64,000 nucleotides of DNA from Schistosoma mansoni (GCF_000237925.1 NC_031496.1:14768589-14832588), one strand, 5' to 3'. Positions 24,701-38,142 are shown, counted from the stretch's first letter. Notes: generated by a model not told the origin, from the sequence alone. Numbers and translations: made by a program.

Positions 24701-25838
24701 TGAATAATGACATAATTTCTGAAAAAAACTATATTCTATAACTACCAATAAACGATACGTTGTGCCTTGATACTGTTTCAAATATGAGTTCCAATCACAG
24801 TATTCATGAAATGTTCGATTAAAACCCTCCGCATACAATCTGATGTTTAGTCATTTTCAGTTCACCTAGCTTCTCATAGTAAACAAGCAGTATCGATAGA
24901 AATTCTGGTCACCCATCAGAATTACCTGGGTACCTGTGTATTCTAGTCCAGTTGAAAGCAGAACTTAATCTTCATATCCATTCACAACTCAGCAATAACA
25001 TTTTAAAGGATTTTCCCTAGATCGTAAAACTGCTACAAACAAGATTTCACGATTTTTCTTACACCAATACCTCCTTCCTGTTCTACGCGATTCAGAACAG
25101 TTATTGCAAATTCTAGAATACATTTCCCAGTCTTAATGTGATACTTATCCTTCCACTGACAATAATTAAGCCTTTAATCGAATGTCAATCTTTATAAATT
25201 GAACTAATGAAAAGTTTCACCTATTTACAACAGAAGAAAGTAATTGCTAGATTCATAATAATGATCTTTTCAAGTTAAAGATGTGTAAATATTGCTTTTC
25301 AAAGTGTCTGATATATATGAATATATTTATCAATGGTAGTTTCTTTTTGTAAACTAAAACGAGGGACTTTCGTAGACTCTTATCTTAGTTTACTTTGCCC
25401 TTTTTTCAAATGGTGTATACGGACAGTTAAAGTCTATTGGGAGTCAATGGGTAAATTGAAGTGACCTCCAGTCAACAAGTAAATTGACATATCTAGATTT
25501 TGTTTACCCTCCGACAATGATCATTTATCAAATATCTGTCCCTGATATCAGTCCGATAAATTCGTCAATTGCTTTTGAACTCTTAGGGCTCAAAAATTTA
25601 ACACCTTCGATAACATTCGCCTACCTTATAAGTCTTTGTTATTTCAACTTCAAGTCTGAATGTCAGTGTTTATCCATTTTTTCCTCGTTTTCAATTTCAG
25701 ATATATATTTCAAAGAGTTACGATGCATCAACTCATTTCGAAAGTACATGTGCTGATGTGTTAGAAATGTACGAACGAATAACTGGAAGTCCATTTGACT
25801 TCAGTAAAGTTACAAGAAATTTGGAAGATGATTCATAA
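18769..25838 (+). CDS. GDI: Rab GDP-dissociation inhibitor, copy A (eight exons, 447 aa)
   Basis: GDI extracts prenylated, GDP-bound Rab GTPases from membranes and keeps them soluble for vesicle transport. Exons: 18769-18813, 18853-19057, 19093-19227, 19261-19433, 22584-22928, 23992-24094, 24138-24337 and 25701-25838. They total 1344 nt, giving 447 aa, the same length as human GDI1. All introns are GT-AG. Family motifs are DIIVLGTGL (nucleotide-fold-like start), [52 protein letters not shown] and [14 protein letters not shown] (Rab-binding platform), [20 protein letters not shown] and [12 protein letters not shown]. Introns are 39, 35, 33, 3150, 1063, 43 and 1363 bp; intron 4 carries an RTE-type LINE. 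There is no C-terminal membrane or lipid signal, consistent with a cytosolic protein. It could only be confused with Rab escort protein, which is longer and has different insertions. Confidence 0.93.
21285..22035 (+). mobile_element. 5'-truncated RTE-type LINE 3' fragment in GDI-A intron 4
   Basis: About 750 bp, in the same sense as the host gene. The first frame reads [20 protein letters not shown] and [12 protein letters not shown] frame change near 21470 leads to [15 protein letters not shown] and [18 protein letters not shown]. It ends with a 3' UTR and a (TGAC)n tail at about 22018-22035. It is the longest of three copies of this family here. It is homologous to, but clearly different from, the SR2-like ORF end (VSNTEVRHRVFG), so it is likely SR3/Perere-3-like. 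No exact target duplication was found. Confidence 0.82.
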
Positions 25839-26395
25839 CAATTATATTGTCATTATAAATCAATCTCTCACTGAATAAATGGAAACAATTTCAACAATAA
25901 TAATCCCAATAATTCTTACCTTCATTATTTAAAACTTATTGACATTATTGGTCTACTACTTTGTCTTATTTTTTTTCTTAATTTGCTCTGTTGTTCATTC
26001 CAACCATTACTACTAACATTACTGTATGCGAACAACCCCGTACTGTTACACAACAGTGCCATGTTTTTGTTTGTGTTCACTTTCTAATATGTTCTACCAT
26101 TGATTCATTATTTTTTAACCATTATTCAAATATTCCCTTATAAACACCAGTTTCACTAAATTCTCATATTTGGTTGTTTTTTTTTGTTTAACTGTTCTCA
26201 TTTTGTTGTGATATCCCATTCGCTTTCTCGGTAAATTTTATCGTGTTCTGTAATGAACTTTTGTACTCTATCGTAATATTAATTGGAAGTCTCCAGTGTG
26301 ACTAATTATGCTTACAATATTTGAAGCTTTAATACAAGTTTTTGAAATAAATATATCAGTATGATGGATTTATGGAGATTGTAGTTATTTCACAT
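25839..26395 (+). other. GDI-A 3' UTR and downstream flank
   Basis: T-rich sequence after the stop. It holds a first AATAAA at 25874-25879, 36 bp after the stop, and a second at 26346-26351, so short and long 3' UTR forms are possible. Confidence 0.45.
25874..25879 (+). promoter_or_regulatory. Candidate GDI-A polyadenylation signal
   Basis: Canonical AATAAA close behind the stop codon. The second AATAAA at 26346-26351 is the alternative. Confidence 0.45.
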
Positions 26396-26800
26396 TTGAA
26401 ATCATTAGTCGACCTAAGCTAGACAGCCATTGAAAATCTGGAACCACTAAACGGCCCTTTCGTCCTAGTATGGGACTCTCCAGTGGTGCCCATCCACGAT
26501 CTCTCGCATGGGGCCCGAACTTAACCGTGTCGAGTGTGAGACTGTTATCCACTTCAGGTAGTAGATAAATGGTTGCTCAAGATCATGGATTGATTGAGGT
26601 TAGACATTAACATTATTGCGTACATGCTCAGTGGTCTAGAGGTTAAATATTCGCGACATCAAAAGTCCTGTGTGGCATCGCGGATGGGTACTACGGAGGA
26701 GCCCCATGGTAGGACGAAACGGGCGTTCAGTGCTTCCAGATTTTTAATGGTTGTCTATCTTAAGTTGGCTCATGATTCCAACTGTGAAAATAAAACTATG
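26396..26800. repeat. Foldback SINE composite 1
   Basis: A reverse-oriented SINE 3' part (about 26400-26505) is followed by a forward copy (about 26565-26800). The left arm, with CCATTGAAAATCTGG and CGTCCTAGTATGGGAC, is the diverged reverse complement of the right arm, with GGTAGGACGAAACGGGCG and CCAGATTTTTAATGG, over roughly 100 bp. The forward copy keeps a weak tRNA-like A-box (TGGTCTAGAGGTTAAAT near 26632). Same family and same arm order as the composite at 30026-30590. Confidence 0.6.
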
Positions 26801-29800
26801 TTTCTCCTGTTAATTGCGTGATTGGTTATCATTTTAAACTGACTAAATCTTACGTCAGTGAATGGAGTTGTAAATCAGTCGTTCTTATTTTGTTTCACAA
26901 GTTGAATCTCTGAGTGAAACTAGTCTCATTAATCTCATCTCTCTACTACCCAACTTTACATTTCCCATCACTGATACGTCCTAGTCGATTAGTAGGATAT
27001 GAATGACTTGCACTTGTAAGTCTGCAAAAACATTATTGTCACCTCTCAATCCCTTATATCTCATCAAGCCACACTAATATCAAAAGACAACCCCTGGCTT
27101 ACGGCATGGAAGGATTACAACCCTACATACATTTCTAACCAGCCTAAAATTACAGATATAACGACATGCTTGTTGTTTCAAACGAAAAAACAAAGTTCTG
27201 AGTAAGACTACTCAGACCACGTAGAAGTAGAAAAATTGCTTCCTTAGGAATTAGTAGTTTCAAATCTTGATCTCTAATTTGGCTGCTGCCTATGACCCAC
27301 CTTATCGACTTACTCTTATTTTACCAATGCCTGTAGTTCTATGTAACAATAGGTGTATTGAGTTATTTGCTGGTCGAACATGAGCTACTGATCTCGCCTA
27401 CTATAAGGTAAGTGTGGTAATTGCCATATCAAACTGTTGTGATGCCCGTCCGAGAGTTAATAAGGGTGCGCAATCCTATACACGAGATCAACTAGTTGTT
27501 CAAGTAGAAAGGAAGCTTATTGACTGAGCCGAATTATATATATATATATCTTAGAAAATCAAGCTACCAGTAGTGTCTGCTTCCTTAGAAATGAAAGGTA
27601 CTTCCTATTCAACTGCGTGCACATATATGGTTGGTTTTTTATTGGCCCGACGTATCGCAAACAACGCTCAAAATTACTTTCCAGTCGATGACTTCATTTC
27701 AACTTGTATAATGATAATTTAAAAAGATTCTTAGGGATATGCCTTCATAAGGTATGTAACAATTGATAGAGGTAATATCATAAGTACTATTTTTTAATCA
27801 TAACGCACGTAGAGCTAATGTGTGATATTTTAAACTGGTGTTGTTATGTTGAAATAACTGCTCATATTCTTCGTTCACTTTGATAATAAAGTACTACTGT
27901 GGGTTAACTTCCGATAGGATGTCACGATGTACAGATTTCTCACAACATATGTAACAGCATTTGTCTGTAAAATGTTTGGTCATATGATACATATACTTAA
28001 ATCTCATTTTACTTATGAATAAGCTCTCACCTAGAACGCACTTTTGAAACAAAACATGTACCATATCAACTCTCTGGTTGTGACCTATCCAAAAGTCTAC
28101 AAATCTAATTTCAGTAAATTTAATATCAGTGATATTTGCTTCATTCCGAACACAAATGAACTTCACTGATCATGGATTCTTTCAGAAGACGTCGGTAATT
28201 TATCTGTTTATATATATATATATATATATATATTCTCCAATATGTCCTCGTTTTAAGACATGTTCGTGAAGAATCAATTTTTTCACCAGTATAAGTCCTA
28301 ATTAACTTACGTAATAAATTATTCCCTTTTTAGTTTTAGCTTTTCACTGTGTGGCTCTACGGCTATTGATTATTTTCGATTAGGGGATTTTAGCAAGCTA
28401 TTACAAAATATGCTACTCGGTGAATTATCTGTATATTGAATAGGGCTTAATAAGACATTGTGAATACACTTTGAAAAGTCCACTTAGTTAAAGAAAATAC
28501 AAAACTATAAGATCATTTGTGTTTGAAACACTCAGATTAACTGATCCACTAATCCTATTTCTGTTTTTTTTAGAAAGTCAATGCTGCTGTGTTTAGATAC
28601 AAAACTTTAGAAGTGAATAAAAGTAGACTCTTGATAAACGTAATGATATAGATAAGAAATACTTAGTAGGATACAAGTTCTCAACAAATCCTTTCTATTC
28701 TTTTACGAAACGAATTCGATAATAAATATGGATGATATCTATATTCCCAAATGCTGAATTAAAATAATCAATTCTCAATCACTGAAAATAATTAGCACTA
28801 TCCCCGTGATAGAAGGTGATATTCAAGAGGGATCTATGTGAATAAGTAAACATAATTAATTGATTTGTCTTCTTTATAATTAAGAATACTGCATCTTGTT
28901 TGATTAAATGAAATACTTTTTGTTTTAAGCCCTGATGAAGCAACACCATTAATGTGATCCACTTAACTCCACTTGTAGCTCTTCTACATTTATTGCCAGT
29001 CTTGAGTCCGGGTAAAGGAGGAGGGTTGTGCATAGGGTTAGCGACCAAATCCCGTAGAAAACTAACTCGCTAAAAAACGCTAACCAGAAAAAATAATTCA
29101 AACCCTTTAAATTCTGTCCTGGCATTGATTATCTCGAAATTAATTAATCAAGTAACCAATGAGAATGTAAGAAACTTATTGATTTTTAGAAACATGAAGA
29201 ACCATGTCTATCAATTATTATTTGTCACAGGAATTGCCTGTCTCTACTAAAACTTGAATTAAATTGCATTATTGTATAGATCCCTTGTGAGTTGTCATTT
29301 GAATGGTCATATTTTTTAAAGTATTTCAATTATATAAATCTAAATTCTCATACTCGCTACAATAAACGGGATAATTAAATTACAGAGCCCACTAATGATG
29401 AGTTCGCTTTATATCTGTCAAACCAATAACCTCTTTAATCACCAACACAACTAACCATCAACGACCAGTGAAAATCTCAATTCCCTTTTGGTACACGCTG
29501 CTGCTTCTATACCCAGTGCTCAACTAAAACACGAAGACAAAAGGTCAACTTACTTTTTAGTACTGTATTGTTCTATAACTCAAAAACTAACTGGATTATA
29601 TGCATAAATTATATGACTATTACATATAACAAACCACAAAGTGTACATGACAAAGTCATACGTGATACAATACTGAACACTAAGCATATAATTAATTAAC
29701 AATAATATAGGTACAAAAAGACATATGACAACAATCAATAAATAAAATCAAAGCTTTCAATAATAGTAAAAGTTTCATATTTCCCAATTATTTGCCACAT

Positions 29801-30025
29801 CCTAACAATCATGAATTTAATCTCTATGAAAAGAATACATAGTGATAAGTATTCCTAATTTTAAGATAATACAAAAGTCACATTCAATTTAATTCCTATC
29901 ACTTTACAACTCATATCAATCCATTATGAAGACGAATTTCAAATCAAACAATTCATTCTCTAAAAAATTTTCTTCAGTAGATTTAGACTAATTTGTTATA
30001 TACAAAATTCTTGGAAGGGGTTTTT
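26801..30025. other. Intergenic sequence, AT-rich, simple repeats only
   Basis: No coding signal beyond chance-length frames. (TA)n tracts lie at 27535-27549 and 28209-28232. No RNA gene or known repeat was recognised. Confidence 0.4.
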
Positions 30026-30590
30026 GTGGAGATTTTAGTAATTTTAGTAGTTGAGATCATCAGTCAATCGAAGCTAGATCACCATGGAAAACCTAGAAGC
30101 ACTGGACGGCCGTTTCGTCCTATTGTGGGACTTCTCAGCAGTGCGCATCCACGATCCATGGTGGTCTAGCTTCAATTGACTCATGATTTCAACTATAAAA
30201 TTACTAAAATCTCCACAGAATTCCCTGTTGATAATAATCATATGCTCACCAGTGATTGGCTTCAAGAGATATTTCCTGGAATTCTAGTGAGAAGCAGTGA
30301 CCAATGGAGTCCAACCAGGTCTGTTGTGAGATATCAACTCACTGAAGACAATGATGAACAGTTGCTCAACTTCTTGGATTGGTTGAAGTTAGACATTAAC
30401 ATAGTTGGGTGCCGGATCAGTGGCCCAGTGATTAAGCGCTTGCGCGCGAGGCTGGTAGGTCATGGGTTCTAATCTCCTGAGGCGGGATCGTGTATGAGCA
30501 CTGCTGAGGGGTCCCACAATAGGAAGGAACGGTCGTCCAGTGCTTCCAGGTTTTCCATGGTGGTCTAGCTTCAATTAAATCATGATTTCA
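30026..30590. repeat. Foldback SINE composite 2 with tRNA-like promoter boxes
   Basis: Arms 30026-30087 and 30155-30215 are imperfect inverted repeats of about 60 bp, running from GTGGAGATTTTAGTAATTTT to CCATGG. The spacer is the reverse-oriented SINE core (GCACTGGACGGCCGTTTCG). A forward copy follows and ends in the same tail (GTGCTTCCAGG...CCATGGTGGTCTAGC) by 30590. It carries an A-box-like TGGCCCAGTGATTA at 30421-30434 and a B-box-like GGTTCTAATCT at 30465-30475, about 31 bp apart, as in tRNA-derived, Pol III transcribed SINEs. Confidence 0.65.
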
Positions 30591-31482
30591 ACTGCAAAGT
30601 ATATAAAATTTTCTTTATTTTTCTATTCACATTAATATGATTCGTTATTATTACTATATGATTTATTGATTAAACAGTATGTGTTAAAACATGAATGTAT
30701 GTTAATATTGTCAATCAATTTCTTTTTTTTGTTTTTGTTTCTCATATTTTGCACTACCTACACTGGAACAAATTTAAACAACAAACTAATTTGTTCATTT
30801 ATTCATGTTTAATCTATTGAGTTGAATCAAAAGGTTTATTGACTAGAAATATAAATCAATAAATAGTCGTTAACTGTTGGATATATATATATGGAGATAA
30901 AAAAAAGTCATGGCGTTCAATTTGCCTATCTATGTAAACTTATGCTCAGGAGTGTATAGCTAAAATGGATAAAATAAGATTTATAATGTAAATGAAAATT
31001 TCAGTGAACCTTTATTTTGAAAAAAACGTTTGTAACATTGTTCAATGATAAACAAAGCAATATTTTGTGATTATCTAGAACTTAGATTCTTGATATACCG
31101 CATACAATTTGAGTACTCGAATACTGGAAGATTCCAAGTTGCAAATTGGAAGGCAAAAGACAAATGAGAAGGGACGCTATTCCAAACAGTGTCAAACGTG
31201 GTACAAAACTCTCAGGTATTTATAGTTTTCAGCAAAAGAGAAATCATTATTATAGTAATCTAATCCTCATACAGTGGTTTTTAGCATTTGTCCAATAGGG
31301 AAGCTACACGTCGAGATTGTGGAATGTTCTTCCAAAAGATGATTGGATGGAATGTCTTCGGCTTTTTCTGGTCGTTTTAAAGCTTCTTCGAGTTCACCCG
31401 TAGGCCCTCCTCACATATTCGCTGTTTTTTTCATTTCAAGAGAGCTAAAAACAACTTCAGAAAATAAACTTCAGCATGATAT
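30591..31482. other. Intergenic flank left of the LTR array
   Basis: AT-rich sequence with a short (TA)n near 30880-30892. It ends at the 4-bp ATAT (31479-31482) that is repeated on the other side of the LTR array. Confidence 0.4.
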
Positions 31483-31964
31483 TGTAGTATCGGTCGTTAT
31501 GTTAAGCCCATATACTTTATTCTAGCTTCTGGCCAAGCTAATTCACCTATATATCGTGAGTCATATTTTGATCTTGTTAATTATTCGCTTATTAACCTTG
31601 ACTGTATTTTTATATGAGCGTATATGTGTGCACATTTCGTATCTTATTCATCGCATGTCTGTCGTTAATTTTTATCTGACTATAAATGTTAATTAACGCT
31701 TGCTTAAAATGAGTTGGCTTCCCAGCCATCTCCACTATGCATCATTTTTGCTTCGCTCTCGAGTTGGCTTCCTAGCCATCTTAACCATTCATCATCTTTG
31801 CTTCGCTCGCTTACATTTGCTCATGTGCTTACAACTTTCTGGTCTGCATCATTCATCAATAAAAATGTAGTTGCCGCTTCCTTTTGCCTTCTGATTTTAT
31901 ACACCGTTAAGATTGGTATAATAACGGTTATCGAAGTGAACTATTATTGAAGCACGGCACTACA
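31483..31964 (+). repeat. LTR 1 of the array (482 bp)
   Basis: Starts TGTAGT and ends ACTACA, a 6-bp inverted terminal repeat. It contains a 50-bp tandem duplication, 31711-31760 and 31761-31810 (GAGTTGGCTTCC...TTGCTTCGCTC in each). The same LTR recurs at +2220 steps. Confidence 0.88.
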
Positions 31965-32162
31965 TAACTGGTAATCCCGACGTACGAACGCGAAAACATA
32001 ATTGGTTAGCCCGACATGCGAACACGCAACAGATTTGGAGGCCTCGCCGAACGAACATGGACCAGAATCGACAACCTCGACGTACGAACTCACAACATGA
32101 TTGGCAAGCCGTATTTGGAACACGCAGCAAGATTGGCAACAGCAACGAGCGAACACAAATCA
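31964..32162 (+). repeat. Six degenerate 33-bp repeats built on the primer-binding site
   Basis: Units run 31964-31997 (34 bp), 31998-32030, 32031-32063, 32064-32096, 32097-32129 and 32130-32162. The core is ATTGG-AA-CCCGACGTACGAACACGCAAC, with different decay in each unit. The first unit overlaps the primer-binding site. Because the period is a multiple of three, the plus-strand frame stays open across the block. It recurs in all five internal segments (offsets of 2220). Confidence 0.75.
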
Positions 32163-33702
32163 AAAATGGAACCGCCGACGACATATTTCGTTATGATCCG
32201 AATAATCATCATATGCTCATTATTACAATGATGTTATATCATCATCTAACGTGGAATTATTATTTTTGTTCGTATTGACATTAAACTATGACATTTATGC
32301 AGTCGAATCACTAATCGAACAAATTATAATTATATAGACATTACACGTTATGATATTCAAAACTCACTGGATTATTTTTATTATCCAATGACGTAAAATT
32401 TTTCTGATTTAAGTGAGTTCTTTCCAATTTTTTTCATGTCATTTTCGGTCTAATATTACACTCTATCATAGACATAAGTTTGGAGTCACACTCCCGATAG
32501 TAGGAACTTATGTTCTCGACGCAACTAATGTTCATTCATCTCATTGGTACGCAGCAATCGTCGTCTCCTACATTTTCAGCGACAAGCTAAACCAAACTTC
32601 CGCAATTTTCGTTTCACGATGATCCCTACTTTAATGTCTATACACAAATCAAGTATTCGACGCCGCATTACCAGCCGATTATTCATTCACATGTATAACT
32701 AAATGCTGCATTATCCATTACCCAGCAAAACTATTCGATTATTGCGATTAATTTTCTATTCTCATTGCACTGTACACCAGAACATAGAGTTTAGAGCTAG
32801 TCTCTCATAGATACACTCTTGTTCGTCACATTCAAGTCAGTCTCACTCGCCGTCATCGATAATCATATGTATTGGTATTTTTTATCACGCCTTAATACGG
32901 TTTCGTAACAAACGAGGTTGAGCGCCTATCCCTCTAACTACACAAACCACTCTAGGCTTCATGACCGAAAATGTATACGACTCCGCATATCTCGTCTCAG
33001 TAGTCACTATCCTGTCCCTCTGGTCATTCTACTAATACGTATTTAACAACTTAACGCAAACGACAACGTACACTGACTTCGCATTTTATTATCATAATCA
33101 ATTGCAGTACAGCAATGAATACCACCTGTTGATGCAGTCATCGTCCTACGGCTGGATTATTTCTTATCCCACATAAACTTCAGTTATATAAATTCGAATA
33201 CGCTCATCGCTAAGCGACTCCATTTACTCTACTGCGGGTTATCAGAACATATTTCACCGTTCTTCATCCTCATATTCAATCGGCACTACATACCAATTTC
33301 TATTATATTCTACCTCACCTATTTCCTCGATCTATTCCGCTGTCGTACCCAAAAACAGTGTATTACTCTATTTTCACGATATTTCGAATCGCTCATACGA
33401 ACCTGTTATTTTTCATCCAGTCACGACATAAATGCATGTTAAATTTTTCGTACGCTTACTAATTTGCTCATGATCACAGGCTAACATTTCAATTTTTGTC
33501 CGCATCTTGACAATATTCATGTACATTTTTACATAAGTATGACACTTTCGTTTAATACGCTCACCCCTCACATGACACTGTAATTTATCAGGTATTGTAC
33601 AATTTTTTCCCACATTTTGACGTTATCCACATACCGTTTCAGTGTTATTTTTCGAGAACAGACATTTTTTTTATAAATGTGCTATTTTCTACAAGGGGGC
33701 TA

Positions 33703-34184
33703 TGTAGTATCGGTCGTTATGTTAAGCCCATATACTTTATTCTAGCTTCTGGCCAAGCTAATTCACCTATATATCGTGAGTCATATTTTGATCTTGTTAA
33801 TTATTCGCTTATTAACCTTGACTGTATTTTTATATGAGCGTATATGTGTGCACATTTCGTATCTTATTCATCGCATGTCTGTCGTTAATTTTTATCTGAC
33901 TATAAATGTTAATTAACGCTTGCTTAAAGTGAGTTGACTTCCCAGCCATCTCCACTATGCATCATTTTTGCTTCGCTCTCGAGTTGGCTTCCTAGCCATC
34001 TTAACCATTCATCATCTTTGCTTCGCTCGCTTACATTTGCTCATGTGCTTACAACTTTCTGGTCTGCATCATTCATCAATAAAAATGTAGTTGCCGCTTC
34101 CTTTTGCCTTCTGATTTTATACACCGTTAAGATTGGTATAATAACGGTTATCGAAGTGAACTATTATTGAAGCACGGCACTACA
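33703..34184 (+). repeat. LTR 2 of the array
   Basis: Practically identical to LTR 1; shared by the first and second internal segments. Confidence 0.88.
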
Positions 34185-35922
34185 TAACTGGTAATCCCGA
34201 CGTACGAACGCGAAAACATAATTGGTTAGCCCGACATGCGAACACGCAACAGATTTGGAGGCCTCGCCGAACGAACATGGACCAGAATCGACAACCTCGA
34301 CGTACGAACTCACAACATGATTGGCAAGCCGTATTTGGAACACGCAGCAAGATTGGCAACAGCAACGAGCGAACACAAATCAAAAATGGAACCGCCGACG
34401 ACATATTTCGTTATGATCCGAATAATCATCATATGCTCATTATTACAATGATGTTATATCATCATCTAACGTGGAATTATTATTTTTGTTCGTATTGACA
34501 TTAAACTATGACATTTATGCAGTCGAATCACTAATCGAACAAATTATAATTATATAGACATTACACGTTATGATATTCAAAACTCACTGGATTATTTTTA
34601 TTATCCAATGACGTAAAATTTTTCTGATTTAAGTGAGTTCTTTCCAATTTTTTTCATGTCATTTTCGGTCTAATATTACACTCTATCATAGACATAAGTT
34701 TGGAGTCACACTCCCGATAGTAGGAACTTATGTTCTCGACGCAACTAATGTTCATTCATCTCATTGGTACGCAGCAATCGTCGTCTCCTACATTTTCAGC
34801 GACAAGCTAAACCAAACTTCCGCAATTTTCGTTTCACGATGATCCCTACTTTAATGTCTATACACAAATCAAGTATTCGACGCCGCATTACCAGCCGATT
34901 ATTCATTCACATGTATAACTAAATGCTGCATTATCCATTACCCAGCAAAACTATTCGATTATTGCGATTAATTTTCTATTCTCATTGCACTGTACACCAG
35001 AACATAGAGTTTAGAGCTAGTCTCTCATAGATACACTCTTGTTCGTCACATTCAAGTCAGTCTCACTCGCCGTCATCGATAATCATATGTATTGGTATTT
35101 TTTATCACGCCTTAATACGGTTTCGTAACAAACGAGGTTGAGCGCCTATCCCTCTAACTACACAAACCACTCTAGGCTTCATGACCGAAAATGTATACGA
35201 CTCCGCATATCTCGTCTCAGTAGTCACTATCCTGTCCCTCTGGTCATTCTACTAATACGTATTTAACAACTTAACGCAAACGACAACGTACACTGACTTC
35301 GCATTTTATTATCATAATCAATTGCAGTACAGCAATGAATACCACCTGTTGATGCAGTCATCGTCCTACGGCTGGATTATTTCTTATCCCACATAAACTT
35401 CAGTTATATAAATTCGAATACGCTCATCGCTAAGCGACTCTATTTACTCTACTGCGGGTTATCAGAACATATTTCACCGTTCTTCATCCTCATATTCAAT
35501 CGGCACTACATACCAATTTCTATTATATTCTACCTCACCTATTTCCTCGATCTATTCCGCTGTCGTACCCAAAAACAGTGTATTACTCTATTTTCACGAT
35601 ATTTCGAATCGCTCATACGAACCTGTTATTTTTCATCCAGTCACGACATAAATGCATGTTAAATTTTTCGTACGCTTACTAATTTGCTCATGATCACAGG
35701 CTAACATTTCAATTTTTGTCCGCATCTTGACAATATTCATGTACATTTTTACATAAGTATGACACTTTCGTTTAATACGCTCACCCCTCACATGACACTG
35801 TAATTTATCAGGTATTGTACAATTTTTTCCCACATTTTGACGTTATCCACATACCGTTTCAGTGTTATTTTTCGAGAACAGACATTTTTTTTATAAATGT
35901 GCTATTTTCTACAAGGGGGCTA

Positions 35923-36404
35923 TGTAGTATCGGTCGTTATGTTAAGCCCATATACTTTATTCTAGCTTCTGGCCAAGCTAATTCACCTATATATCGTGAG
36001 TCATATTTTGATCTTGTTAATTATTCGCTTATTAACCTTGACTGTATTTTTATATGAGCGTATATGTGTGCACATTTCGTATCTTATTCATCGCATGTCT
36101 GTCGTTAATTTTTATCTGACTATAAATGTTAATTAACGCTTGCTTAAAATGAGTTGACTTCCCAGCCATCTCCACTATGCATCATTTTTGCTTCGCTCTC
36201 GAGTTGGCTTCCTAGCCATCTTAACCATTCATCATCTTTGCTTCGCTCGCTTACATTTGCTCATGTGCTTACAACTTTCTGGTCTGCATCATTCATCAAT
36301 AAAAATGTAGTTGCCGCTTCCTTTTGCCTTCTGATTTTATACACCGTTAAGATTGGTATAATAACGGTTATCGAAGTGAACTATTATTGAAGCACGGCAC
36401 TACA
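35923..36404 (+). repeat. LTR 3 of the array
   Basis: Practically identical to LTR 1; shared by the second and third internal segments. Confidence 0.88.
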
Positions 36405-38142
36405 TAACTGGTAATCCCGACGTACGAACGCGAAAACATAATTGGTTAGCCCGACATGCGAACACGCAACAGATTTGGAGGCCTCGCCGAACGAACATGG
36501 ACCAGAATCGACAACCTCGACGTACGAACTCACAACATGATTGGCAAGCCGTATTTGGAACACGCAGCAAGATTGGCAACAGCAACGAGCGAACACAAAT
36601 CAAAAATGGAACCGCCGACGACATATTTCGTTATGATCCGAATAATCATCATATGCTCATTATTACAATGATGTTATATCATCATCTAACGTGGAATTAT
36701 TATTTTTGTTCGTATTGACATTAAACTATGACATTTATGCAGTCGAATCACTAATCGAACAAATTATAATTATATAGACATTACACGTTATGATATTCAA
36801 AACTCACTGGATTATTTTTATTATCCAATGACGTAAAATTTTTCTGATTTAAGTGAGTTCTTTCCAATTTTTTTCATGTCATTTTCGGTCTAATATTACA
36901 CTCTATCATAGACATAAGTTTGGAGTCACACTCCCGATAGTAGGAACTTATGTTCTCGACGCAACTAATGTTCATTCATCTCATTGGTACGCAGCAATCG
37001 TCGTCTCCTACATTTTCAGCGACAAGCTAAACCAAACTTCCGCAATTTTCGTTTCACGATGATCCCTACTTTAATGTCTATACACAAATCAAGTATTCGA
37101 CGCCGCATTACCAGCCGATTATTCATTCACATGTATAACTAAATGCTGCATTATCCATTACCCAGCAAAACTATTCGATTATTGCGATTAATTTTCTATT
37201 CTCATTGCACTGTACACCAGAACATAGAGTTTAGAGCTAGTCTCTCATAGATACACTCTTGTTCGTCACATTCAAGTCAGTCTCACTCGCCGTCATCGAT
37301 AATCATATGTATTGGTATTTTTTATCACGCCTTAATACGGTTTCGTAACAAACGAGGTTGAGCGCCTATCCCTCTAACTACACAAACCACTCTAGGCTTC
37401 ATGACCGAAAATGTATACGACTCCGCATATCTCGTCTCAGTAGTCACTATCCTGTCCCTCTGGTCATTCTACTAATACGTATTTAACAACTTAACGCAAA
37501 CGACAACGTACACTGACTTCGCATTTTATTATCATAATCAATTGCAGTACAGCAATGAATACCACCTGTTGATGCAGTCATCGTCCTACGGCTGGATTAT
37601 TTCTTATCCCACATAAACTTCAGTTATATAAATTCGAATACGCTCATCGCTAAGCGACTCTATTTACTCTACTGCGGGTTATCAGAACATATTTCACCGT
37701 TCTTCATCCTCATATTCAATCGGCACTACATACCAATTTCTATTATATTCTACCTCACCTATTTCCTCGATCTATTCCGCTGTCGTACCCAAAAACAGTG
37801 TATTACTCTATTTTCACGATATTTCGAATCGCTCATACGAACCTGTTATTTTTCATCCAGTCACGACATAAATGCATGTTAAATTTTTCGTACGCTTACT
37901 AATTTGCTCATGATCACAGGCTAACATTTCAATTTTTGTCCGCATCTTGACAATATTCATGTACATTTTTACATAAGTATGACACTTTCGTTTAATACGC
38001 TCACCCCTCACATGACACTGTAATTTATCAGGTATTGTACAATTTTTTCCCACATTTTGACGTTATCCACATACCGTTTCAGTGTTATTTTTCGAGAACA
38101 GACATTTTTTTTATAAATGTGCTATTTTCTACAAGGGGGCTA

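Noticed and set aside
31964-32162. 33-bp repeats as a CRISPR-like or ordinary satellite array
   Set aside because: The units are contiguous without spacers, degenerate, and tied to the LTR/primer-binding-site boundary; the genome is eukaryotic.
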